Assembly: GCF_002283555.1 (NCBI RefSeq)
Contig: NZ_MVOI01000003.1
Span: 1,104,798 to 1,168,797 of the forward strand
Source: Rubrivirga sp. SAORIC476
GTDB taxonomy: Bacteria; Bacteroidota; Rhodothermia; Rhodothermales; Rubricoccaceae
Length of the DNA: 64,000 nucleotides
Direction of reading: 5' to 3'
Shown: piece after piece, positions 51,781 to 59,116 of the stretch
Numbering within the stretch: the first letter of the stretch is position 1
Layout of the letters: the number at the start of each line of letters is the position of its first letter
Made by a program: the position numbers and the translations under genes
The notes under the pieces: model-generated
Seen by the model: only the letters and a program-made list of their open reading frames with translations
Told to the model about the DNA's origin: nothing
Databases searched by the model: none

Positions 51781-51818
51781 GAGAGCACACTATAGAATGG
51801 AGAGCACGCTATAGAAAG
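51781..51818 (-). promoter_or_regulatory. Tandem 19-bp repeat with CTATAG, likely promoter/operator
   Basis: Two adjacent 19-bp copies, GAGAGCACACTATAGAATG (51781-51799) and GAGAGCACGCTATAGAAAG (51800-51818), differ at only two positions. Each contains the palindrome CTATAG. They lie 22-59 bases upstream of the lipoprotein start, so duplicate promoter boxes or regulator sites are likely. Confidence 0.5.
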
Positions 51819-51910
51819 GCACCGCCCCCTGCCCTTGAGCCAGGAAGCCCCTGGTCGACGGACGGGGGCTGGCCCCAGGGAAGGAGCGATCCGACCGTCG
51901 CCTCCCTCCA

Positions 51911-51924
51911 CCTCGGCGCCGAGG
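51911..51924. repeat. CCTCGGCGCCGAGG palindrome
   Basis: A perfect 14-bp palindrome in the gap between the lipoprotein and the membrane protein, flanked on the right by CGGGCGGG. It resembles the dispersed CCGCCTCGG/CCGAGGCGG hairpin. Confidence 0.5.
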
Positions 51925-51986
51925 CGGGCGGGACGGAGACAGAAAGGGCAATGATTCGGTGACCCGGCGGACGGAACGGACGACGG

Positions 51987-53126
51987 TTGAATCGTTCGAG
52001 GGCGGTTCTCTCCGCCACCTCATTGTCCACCTCTGTCGATCCGTCCCTTTCCACCACTGCGGTCCCGAAAGGGAGCGCGCTGCTCCGGCTCGCGCAGACC
52101 GAGCGGCAGTTCCTCATCCTGATCGGGCTGGCGTTCTTCGCCGCGGGCGCCGCGTTCCCGTACCCGGACATCGCCCGGTGGCTGGGCTTCGGGCTGGCGG
52201 CCTACTCGGCCATCGCCAACGACTCCATCCAGACGGTCGGCGTGTTCATCGCGTCCAACAAGGCGCGGCCGTGGTGGCTGCTGTGGCTGTTCATCGGCGG
52301 CGTCTTCTTGGTGACGGCGTTCTACGGCTGGAGCACGATGGACGGCGACGTGAGCTACGGGCGCCTCGCCTCGAAGGGCTTCGAGACGGCGCCTGCGTCG
52401 TTCACCTTCCTCCAGGTCGCGGCCCCCATCTTCCTGCTCCTCATCACCCGGATGCGGATGCCGGTCTCGACGACCTTCCTGCTGCTGTCGTGCTTCGCGA
52501 CGACGCCGGACGGCATCTGGGACGTGCTGACGAAGAGCCTCTGGGGCTACGTCGTCGCCTTCGCGACTGCCCTCGTGGCCTGGCTCGTGGTCGGGCGGCT
52601 GATGCGACGCGTCGAGCAGACGCCGATGCACCCGGTCTGGTACCCGCTCCAGTGGCTCGCGACGGGCACGCTCTGGGCGACGTGGATCATGCAGGACGCC
52701 GCCAACCTGGCCGTCTACCTCCCGCGCCAACTCTCGGCGACCGACTTCGGCGTGTTCGTGGGCGTCATCCTCGCGGGCCTCGCGGTGCTGCTCTACCTCC
52801 GCGGCGACAAGATCCAGCGCGTCGTGGACGAGAAGTCGAGCGTGGAGGACATCCGCTCGGCGACCGTCATCGACTTCGTCTACGCGATCATCCTGTTCGG
52901 CTTCAAGGAGGTCTCCACCATCCCGATGTCGACGACCTGGGTGTTCATCGGCCTGCTCGCCGGGCGCGAGTTGGTTCTGAGCCTGCGCGGGGCCAGCGAC
53001 CGGCCGCTGCGCGACGGGCTCCGGCTGGCGGGTCGCGACGTCGCCTACTGCACGGCCGGGCTGGTGATCTCGGTTGTGCTCGCGTACGCTGCCAACCCGG
53101 CCTTCCGCGCAGGCCTGTTCGAGTAG
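51987..53126 (+). CDS. Multi-pass membrane protein with PiT-like repeats
   Basis: The 379-residue protein has about nine hydrophobic segments. Two similar blocks, MRMPVSTTFLLLSCFATTPDGIWDVL (about 153-178) and EVSTIPMSTTWVFIGLLAGRELVLSL (about 310-335), resemble the inverted P(V/M)STT repeats of inorganic phosphate (PiT) transporters. Family assignment is by this pattern only, and the usual PiT signature GANDVAN is not seen. The start is unclear: TTG at 51987 is used; a TTG at 52023 is also possible. Substrate unknown. Confidence 0.7.
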   Translation: MNRSRAVLSATSLSTSVDPSLSTTAVPKGSALLRLAQTERQFLILIGLAFFAAGAAFPYPDIARWLGFGLAAYSAIANDSIQTVGVFIASNKARPWWLLWLFIGGVFLVTAFYGWSTMDGDVSYGRLASKGFETAPASFTFLQVAAPIFLLLITRMRMPVSTTFLLLSCFATTPDGIWDVLTKSLWGYVVAFATALVAWLVVGRLMRRVEQTPMHPVWYPLQWLATGTLWATWIMQDAANLAVYLPRQLSATDFGVFVGVILAGLAVLLYLRGDKIQRVVDEKSSVEDIRSATVIDFVYAIILFGFKEVSTIPMSTTWVFIGLLAGRELVLSLRGASDRPLRDGLRLAGRDVAYCTAGLVISVVLAYAANPAFRAGLFE

Positions 53127-53133
53127 CGCCCGG

Positions 53134-53161
53134 CCCGCCTCGGCAGCGACACCGAGGCGGG
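53134..53161. repeat. CCCGCCTCGG palindrome
   Basis: CCCGCCTCGG (53134-53143) and CCGAGGCGGG (53152-53161) form a perfect 10-bp stem, loop eight bases, after the membrane protein stop. Same family as 10725, 34256 and 57847. Confidence 0.6.
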
Positions 53162-53196
53162 CGGATCCCGGACGGATGCCGGGTCGTCCCGAGGGC

Positions 53197-53811
53197 ATGA
53201 GTACGCTCCCCGCCCGCCTCGCCCCGACCACCCCCGACGGCTTCACGGCCCGCACCGTCCGCCAGACGTGGCACGTGCCGCACCCGCGCGACGCCGTCTG
53301 GACGTGGCTGACCGACCCGGCGACCTTCGTCGACGGACAGATCCCGCCGTACCGCGTCGAGTTCGTCGCCCCGAGCGGGCGCGACGGCGGCTTCGGCGAG
53401 GGCGTCTGGACGGCCCACCACGGGCCGGGCCTGCTGGCGGCCGGTCGGCTGGGCGAGCACGTCGCCCCCGGACCGGGGCGAACGGCCTACCGAGACCTCG
53501 TCTACGGCTACGGCTCGTACGTCGGCTCGCTGCGGCTGGCCCGCCCGACGCGCCTCCAGATCTGGGCCGACGCCGACGGCGACGACGCCACCGAGGTCCG
53601 CCTCCAGTTCGACGCCGATGTGCGGGACGGGCTCGGCCTCGCGTGGGACGCGCTCATGCAGACGTTCTGGTCCGGCTTCGGCGCCGCGCTGACCACCCAG
53701 GTCGCCGCTCGGATCGAGGGGGCGCCGCCGACGACCTGGCGCGGCCCGGCCGTCCGCGCGCTCGCGGGAGCGGCCCTCGCAACCGGCCTCGTCCTCGGCC
53801 TCCGCCGCTGA
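53197..53811 (+). CDS. SRPBCC-fold protein with C-terminal membrane segment
   Basis: The 204-residue protein resembles the SRPBCC (START/Bet v1) superfamily: TWHVPHPRDAVWTWLTDPATFVDG (about 24-47) is the usual opening strand and helix, followed by a beta-sheet and a long C-terminal helix (LAWDALMQTFWSGFGAALTTQVAARIEG, about 149-176). Such folds bind a hydrophobic ligand. A short hydrophobic segment at about 185-203 may anchor it. The ferredoxin gene follows one base after its stop, so they probably share a transcript. Ligand unknown. Confidence 0.75.
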   Translation: MSTLPARLAPTTPDGFTARTVRQTWHVPHPRDAVWTWLTDPATFVDGQIPPYRVEFVAPSGRDGGFGEGVWTAHHGPGLLAAGRLGEHVAPGPGRTAYRDLVYGYGSYVGSLRLARPTRLQIWADADGDDATEVRLQFDADVRDGLGLAWDALMQTFWSGFGAALTTQVAARIEGAPPTTWRGPAVRALAGAALATGLVLGLRR

Positions 53812-53812
53812 C

Positions 53813-54133
53813 GTGCCGACGCTGACCGTCACCGACCGCGACGGCCAGGTCCACCGCCTCGACGTGCCCGCGGGGACCGTCCTCCGGCAGGTCCTCCTCG
53901 ACGCCGACCTCTCGCCCTACACCGCGCTCACGGCCCGCGCCAACTGCGGCGGACGCGGGCTCTGCGCGACCTGCGGCGTGTTCGCCACCCCGCCCCCGGA
54001 GCCGATGCACTGGCACGACCGGATGGCCGCGGCATGGGGCTACCCGCGCCTTTCCTGCCAGATTCGCGTCGAGGCGGACCTGGCGGTCGAGATCCCGAGC
54101 AAGGTGGTCTGGGGTGCCCGGCGTCCGAGTTAG
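53813..54133 (+). CDS. 2Fe-2S ferredoxin
   Basis: The 106-residue protein has a plant-type 2Fe-2S domain with ligands Cys45, Cys51, Cys54 and Cys82 (ANCGGRGLCATCG, then RLSC), spaced C-x5-C-x2-C-x27-C. It carries electrons to an unknown partner. It starts with GTG one base after the SRPBCC gene stop. Its stop overlaps the convergent exoprotein gene by four bases, so no terminator fits between them. Confidence 0.93.
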   Translation: MPTLTVTDRDGQVHRLDVPAGTVLRQVLLDADLSPYTALTARANCGGRGLCATCGVFATPPPEPMHWHDRMAAAWGYPRLSCQIRVEADLAVEIPSKVVWGARRPS

Positions 54134-56991
54134 CGAACGACCGTGAGCCGCGTCGTCGCGGAAAACGCGCCCGCCTGCATCCGCACGACGTACGTCCCGG
54201 CCGCCAGCGCGCCCGGCGCCACCACGGCCTCGTGGCTGCCCGCCTCGGTCACCCCGTCGGCCAGCACGGCCACGCGGCGGCCCAGCACGTCCCAGACGGA
54301 GACCTCCACCGGGCCCGCCTCGGGCACCGCGTAGGGGATGCGCACCGCTCCTGGCGCCGGGTTCGGGACCGGCAGCCCGAGCACGAACTCCGCCGGCACG
54401 GTCGCGGCCTGCGCACCCGCCGTCGCCACGTCGGGGCTGCCCTCGTCGGCCCCGATGTCCGGGGCGCCCGCCGGGCGCGGGTCGCCGTCGATGTCGACGG
54501 CCACGCCGATGTCCACGCCGGCCGCCTGGAGCGCGGCCGCCGTCGTGTGGAGATCGCCCTGTCGAGCGTTCGCGAAGCCGAGTGCCGCCTCGATGGAGCC
54601 CATGCCCTCGGTGCCGTCCGGGTCGTAGGCATCGAGCCCGGCGACGTACGCCCAGAACGTGCCATACAGGTCCCCCTCGATCCGCCCGATGGCGACCTCC
54701 GACGAGTACGCGTTGTGGTCGCTCACGAGGGGCCGCGAGGCGCTCGAGATCCACACCGGCACGGCGCGGCCGGTCGCCTCCCAGGCGTTGTTCTGCACGG
54801 TCGCGTTCGGCGAGGCCTGGAGGCGTAGCGTGAACCCGCGCCCGGCGACGATGTGGCCGAGCACCGACGCGGAGTTGTGGACGATCCGCCAGCCCGGCGC
54901 GTTGTTGAGCCGGATCGCGTAGCCGTTGCGCACCGGCGAGGGGAAGATCGCGACCGTGTTGTTGACGATCTCCGCACCGGCCGTCCCGCTGCCTCCCGAG
55001 ATGTCGATGCCGTCCCATCGGGTGAAAATGCGGTTCTGGCGGATCGCCGTCGCCCCGGTGATGCGGATCAGCTCCAGCGCGTCCGTCCGCGTGTCGAGAC
55101 GATTGCGGATGATCAGCGGCGCCTCCAGCTCGTCGAGGGAGAAGCCGTCGCTCAGCGCGTCGACCGTGTTCTCGACGAGGCGGACGTCGGTCGGCTCCGC
55201 CCCGCTCTCGCCCTTCAACTGGACCGCCGAGTCGACCCCGTCGAACGTGTTGCCGATCAGGTAGAGCCCGGCGCCGGTCAACGGCGTCCCCGTGCGGACG
55301 GCGAAGCCGCCGATGCGCGGCGGCGTCCCGGTGCGCGTTCCGCCGGTGAACACGTTGTCGAGCACGCGCACCCCGGTGACATCGTCGCCGAGGAGGAGGG
55401 CGGTCTGGTACGTGGCGTTCGTGGCGTGGAAGGTGAGCCCGACGACCGCGACGTGGGTCGCCCGGTCGAGCGATACCGCGTAGTTGTCGGCGAGGCCCGT
55501 CGCCGGGGGCGGCGCGATGACCACGCTCGCGGGATCGCCCGAGGCGGTCGTGATCGTGACTCGCGCCATCGCGGACGTGCCCTGGATGGGGCCGATCTCG
55601 ACGCGCTCGGCGTACGTGCCCGCTTCCATCTCCATCCGGACGTTGCCGCTGACGCCCCGCTGGGCGAGCGCGGCCACGGCGTCGGTGAGCGTCGGGAAGT
55701 CGGACGAGGGCGTGCCGACCGAGTACGTGCCGGCCAGCGGCGAGGCCGTCGTCGCGATGAAGGCGACGGCGCCGGGGTCGACCGGCGTCAGCGCGGCACG
55801 GTCCTGCCCGTCGATGTCCTCGGCGACGCCCACATCCGTGCCGAAGGCATCGACGAAGGTCGAGGTAGGGGTGTAGTCAGGCGTGAACTGCGGGTCGAGG
55901 AGCGCCGAATGATCCTCGTTCCCGCTCTCGCCGGACTGGTCGTCGAGGCTGTCTCCGAACTCGGCCACGGTCTCGAAGTCCAGCGGCACCGTAGTGGCAT
56001 TCCGCCGCACGCGCCCGACGACGGTCCCGCCGGTCCAGAACACGTTGGCGTCCGAGTGCAGGGTGGTGCTCGACCGGCCCGTCGTGAACTGCGCCACGAA
56101 CGGGATGCCCTGCTGGGAGACCAGGATGTTGTCGAACAGATCGGCCGGGACGCCCGCGGTCTCGGAGGCGTCGGCGTAGCTGTAGAACATCGCGTAGAGG
56201 GCCGTCCCCGTGCCCGCGACGAGCGTGTTGTGGACGAAGACGAGGCCCCCGTTGACGTCGACGGCATCGGCGTCGGACACCACGATGTTGTTCTCGAAGA
56301 GCCCGTTCTTGACGTACTCCAATCCATTGAAGCGGCGGCCCGAATAGAACAGCCCGAGTTGGGTCGCTGTGATCCGGTTTCGGCGGAACCGGTTTTCCCG
56401 CGTCGCCCGCACGCTCATCCCCTGCTCGACCTCGAAGATGGCGTTGTCCTCGACGTAGAGGTCGGCCGGCCCCCCGGAGTAGAGGAGGGAGAGTCCCACC
56501 TGGAAGCCAGAGACCTCGTTGCCCCGGATGGACGTGAGCGCCCCCCCGCTCCCAGAGCCCTGAATCCCGTACGTGCCGCTCGGGCTCGCACCCGCGGCGA
56601 GTCGGAACACCGACGACTCGATCACAAGCGACGTGGTCGTGGAGGTCGCGAAGGCCGTCGTGCTGGTCTCGAACGTGAGGTCGCGGACGGTCAGCGAGGT
56701 CCCGCCGAAGTCGACGCGCGACGTGAGCGTGACGTCGGCCGCGTCGGCGGTCGACGACGTGATCGTGAGGTGGTCGCCAGTGCCCGTCGAGGCCCAGGCG
56801 TCGATCGTGGCCCCGGCGTAGGCGCCCGGCGCGAACGCGAACGTCACGGCGGCCGACGCCCCCTGAGCGTCGAGGTCGGCGGCGGCGGCAGCCAGTGTGG
56901 CGTAGTCGCCCGGGATGGCGTAGGTCCCCGCGAGCTGCGCCGAGGCGGGCAGGGCCACGAGGAGGAGAGCGAGCACGGCGGCGAGACGCAT
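54130..56991 (-). CDS. Secreted parallel beta-helix protein with T9SS sorting domain
   Basis: The 953-residue protein has a signal peptide (MRLAAVLALLLVALPASAQ). It consists of two similar halves, residues about 20-440 and 445-870. Each starts LAGTY(A/S)(I/V)...(Y/F)xTLxxAxxxLxxxG and ends (D)xGVAxDIDG followed by a Pro-rich closing segment. Each half has the repeating strand pattern of a right-handed beta-helix (pectate-lyase-like), with VxxNxI and GLxxxxN turns. The last 80 residues are a T9SS sorting domain (PVPNPAPGAVRIPYAV, VWDVLGRRVAVL, GTYVVRMQAG, RLTVVR). The start at 56991 was chosen for the signal peptide. Probably surface-located; a polysaccharide-binding or -cleaving role is possible but no catalytic residue was identified. 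Confidence 0.87.
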   Translation of the reverse strand: MRLAAVLALLLVALPASAQLAGTYAIPGDYATLAAAAADLDAQGASAAVTFAFAPGAYAGATIDAWASTGTGDHLTITSSTADAADVTLTSRVDFGGTSLTVRDLTFETSTTAFATSTTTSLVIESSVFRLAAGASPSGTYGIQGSGSGGALTSIRGNEVSGFQVGLSLLYSGGPADLYVEDNAIFEVEQGMSVRATRENRFRRNRITATQLGLFYSGRRFNGLEYVKNGLFENNIVVSDADAVDVNGGLVFVHNTLVAGTGTALYAMFYSYADASETAGVPADLFDNILVSQQGIPFVAQFTTGRSSTTLHSDANVFWTGGTVVGRVRRNATTVPLDFETVAEFGDSLDDQSGESGNEDHSALLDPQFTPDYTPTSTFVDAFGTDVGVAEDIDGQDRAALTPVDPGAVAFIATTASPLAGTYSVGTPSSDFPTLTDAVAALAQRGVSGNVRMEMEAGTYAERVEIGPIQGTSAMARVTITTASGDPASVVIAPPPATGLADNYAVSLDRATHVAVVGLTFHATNATYQTALLLGDDVTGVRVLDNVFTGGTRTGTPPRIGGFAVRTGTPLTGAGLYLIGNTFDGVDSAVQLKGESGAEPTDVRLVENTVDALSDGFSLDELEAPLIIRNRLDTRTDALELIRITGATAIRQNRIFTRWDGIDISGGSGTAGAEIVNNTVAIFPSPVRNGYAIRLNNAPGWRIVHNSASVLGHIVAGRGFTLRLQASPNATVQNNAWEATGRAVPVWISSASRPLVSDHNAYSSEVAIGRIEGDLYGTFWAYVAGLDAYDPDGTEGMGSIEAALGFANARQGDLHTTAAALQAAGVDIGVAVDIDGDPRPAGAPDIGADEGSPDVATAGAQAATVPAEFVLGLPVPNPAPGAVRIPYAVPEAGPVEVSVWDVLGRRVAVLADGVTEAGSHEAVVAPGALAAGTYVVRMQAGAFSATTRLTVVR

Positions 56992-57152
56992 GGGGACGAG
57001 GCGAAGACGTGAGCACAGTCGGCTGCTCAATCTAGAGTTCGCCCTGCCGGGCCTCGTCCACCCGCTATTTCGGACTCATCTCGGCGATCGCCCGAGGGCG
57101 CCTCCCCCACCCCGGTGAGGCCGCGAGCCGAGTCGGCGCGCTAGGTTGGGTC

Positions 57153-57833
57153 ATGGCCTCTGCCCCGTTCGTCCGCGCCCCGTCCGTCCCGTCCGCCATC
57201 GGACTGGTGGTCGCCAACGTGGTACCGCTGGTCGGCGTGCTCTGGTTCGGGTGGGACCTGTTCGGGGTGATGTGGCTGTACTGGGCCGAGAACGGCATCA
57301 TCGGCGCGTACGCGCTGCTCCGGATCCTGACCGCGTCCGGCGAGGGACACGGCCAGAAGCTGTTCATGGGGCCGTTTTTCGCCGTCCACTTCGGCGGCTT
57401 CTGGGCCGTCCATGGCGCATTCGTGGTGAGCCTGTTCGGCGACGGTCGGGGACCGATCACCGGGTTCGTCGAGAACGTCCCGTGGGAGGGTCTCGTCCCG
57501 CTGGTGCTGAGCCACGGCGCGTCGTTCGTGCTCAACTACCTCGGCAAGGGGGAGTGGCGCGAGGCGACGCCGATGGTCGAGATGTTCCGGCCGTACGGGC
57601 GCGTCATCCTGCTCCACATCGTGCTGATCGTGGGCGGCTTCCTCGTCCAGTCGACCGGCTCAGGCGTTCTGGCGCTCGCGCTACTGGTCGCGTTCAAGAC
57701 AGCCCTCGACCTCGGCGTCCACCTCGTCGGCCACCGGCGGCGGTTCGAGAAGCTGGCCATCGAGGAAGCAGACCCCGAGGCGACGACGCTCCGCGTGGAC
57801 CGGCACCCCGCTCTGGGGCGGCGGGCGGGCTGA
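57153..57833 (+). CDS. DUF6498-like membrane protein
   Basis: The 226-residue protein has about five hydrophobic segments (near 15-32, 38-60, 78-95, 120-140 and 150-185). The blocks LFGVMWLYWAENGIIGAYALLRIL (about 36-59), FFAVHFGGFWAVHGAFVV and VLSHGASFVLNYLGKGEW match my memory of DUF6498, a membrane protein group of unknown function. It starts at an ATG that gives a short cytoplasmic N-terminus. Confidence 0.75.
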   Translation: MASAPFVRAPSVPSAIGLVVANVVPLVGVLWFGWDLFGVMWLYWAENGIIGAYALLRILTASGEGHGQKLFMGPFFAVHFGGFWAVHGAFVVSLFGDGRGPITGFVENVPWEGLVPLVLSHGASFVLNYLGKGEWREATPMVEMFRPYGRVILLHIVLIVGGFLVQSTGSGVLALALLVAFKTALDLGVHLVGHRRRFEKLAIEEADPEATTLRVDRHPALGRRAG

Positions 57834-57846
57834 GCAACCGGTGTGC

Positions 57847-57866
57847 CCGCCTCGGCACCGAGGCGG
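57847..57866. repeat. CCGCCTCGG palindrome
   Basis: CCGCCTCGG (57847-57855), two bases, CCGAGGCGG (57858-57866), between convergent genes. Identical core to the one at 10725-10744. Confidence 0.65.
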
Positions 57867-57897
57867 AGCGAGTTGGGAGACGCCGGGTGCCTGTCGA

Positions 57898-58854
57898 TCA
57901 GAACCGGAACCGGTCGCTCCCCGGCGGGGGCGTCCAGTCGGCGCCCGGCTCGAACGTCTCCCACGCGAGGCGGCTCACGGCGCGGATGAGGTCGTAGCCC
58001 GCGTTGTCGGGCGCGTAGCGCGTGTCGGCCTGCTCCTTCGTGACCACCATCAGCAGGTACGGGCCGGAGGGCGCGTGGACGTAGAGGACCTCGCTGCGCG
58101 ACTGGCTGACGGCGCCCTGCTTGCTGGCGACCTGCACGCTCGGCGGCAGCGCCGCGATCGCCTCGTCGTCGTAGTGCGTGCGGGTGAGCAGCCGGTGCAT
58201 CTCCAGGTCGGCCGCGGGCGAGACGGCCTCGCCGTCGACGATGCGGCGGACCAGCTCGGCCATCTCGCGGGGCGTCGTCTGGCCCCAGCCGTAGCGCTCC
58301 CAGTCGCCCCGGCGCCCGGCCGTGCGGCTGTTGACGCGCGTGCCCTCGAAGCCCTCCGCCGCGAGCCACGCGTTGATGGCCTCGCCGGTCACCATGCCCT
58401 GGAGCCACAGGCTCGCCGTGTTGTCGGACGCGGCCAGCATCTGCTCGACCGCCGAGTGGAGGTACACCGTCGACGAGTCGCGGAGTTGGGCGAACAGCTC
58501 GCCCGAGTCCTCGCCGTAGCGGAGCGAGTCGCGGAAGGTGAGTTCGGTGTCGAGCGCGAGCGTGCCGGCCTCGATCTGCTCGAAGACGCCCACGAGGATC
58601 GGCACCTTGACGATGCTGGCTGTCGGGAAGAGGTCGTCGGGCCGGAGCGCGGCCTCGCGGCCCGTCGGCAGGTGGCGGAGGTAGACCCCCACGACGCCGT
58701 TGAAGCCGTCCGCCAGCGCGTCGAGGCGGGCCTGGAGGGCGGCGTCGGCGCGCGGCACGGGCCAGGGCGGACCGGCGACGGCGGCCGGGCGGGTCGCGGT
58801 GCAGCCGCTGGCGAGCAGCACGAGCACGATGAGGGCGGGAGCGAGACGCAGCAT
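57898..58854 (-). CDS. Class A beta-lactamase-like lipoprotein (serine hydrolase)
   Basis: The 318-residue protein has a lipoprotein signal ending LASGC (Cys18). The serine beta-lactamase/PBP-like fold is shown by SxxK as Ser80-Ile-Val-Lys83 (FPTASIVKVPIL) and the SDN loop Ser143-Asp-Asn145 (AASDNTASLWLQG). Near the C-terminus, VASKQGAVSQSRSEVLYVHAPSGPYLLMVVTKEQ holds the KTG-like element (here KQG). Such proteins cleave beta-lactams or act on peptidoglycan; the variant KTG and lack of an obvious Glu166 block leave the role open. Its stop faces the DUF6498 gene, with a palindrome between them. Confidence 0.87.
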   Translation of the reverse strand: MLRLAPALIVLVLLASGCTATRPAAVAGPPWPVPRADAALQARLDALADGFNGVVGVYLRHLPTGREAALRPDDLFPTASIVKVPILVGVFEQIEAGTLALDTELTFRDSLRYGEDSGELFAQLRDSSTVYLHSAVEQMLAASDNTASLWLQGMVTGEAINAWLAAEGFEGTRVNSRTAGRRGDWERYGWGQTTPREMAELVRRIVDGEAVSPAADLEMHRLLTRTHYDDEAIAALPPSVQVASKQGAVSQSRSEVLYVHAPSGPYLLMVVTKEQADTRYAPDNAGYDLIRAVSRLAWETFEPGADWTPPPGSDRFRF

Positions 58855-58893
58855 CGGGGCGTTGGCGGAGACCGCCGCCCAACCTAGCCCGCC

Positions 58894-59082
58894 GTGACCG
58901 AGGTCGAAGTCGACTTTTCCTGCCCGTACTGCTTCGCGCCGATCAGCATGCTGCTCGACCCCAGCGTCCACGCCCAGACGTACGTCGAGGACTGCGAGGT
59001 CTGCTGCCACCCCATCGAGGTCGCCTACGAAGCCGACGGCGAGGGCATCACCGCGTTCGAGGTGCAACGGCTGGAGGAGTGA
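58894..59082 (+). CDS. CPXCG-motif cysteine-rich mini-protein
   Basis: The 62-residue protein matches the CPXCG family: CPYC at 10-13 and CEVC at 34-37 (plus Cys38), the usual four zinc ligands, with acidic ends. Start is GTG at 58894. Function unknown; proteins of this size often act as small zinc-binding modules. It is divergent from the beta-lactamase-like gene. Confidence 0.9.
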   Translation: MTEVEVDFSCPYCFAPISMLLDPSVHAQTYVEDCEVCCHPIEVAYEADGEGITAFEVQRLEE

Positions 59083-59116
59083 GGGCTCAGGGACGACGGG
59101 TGGTGGGGACGAGCCG

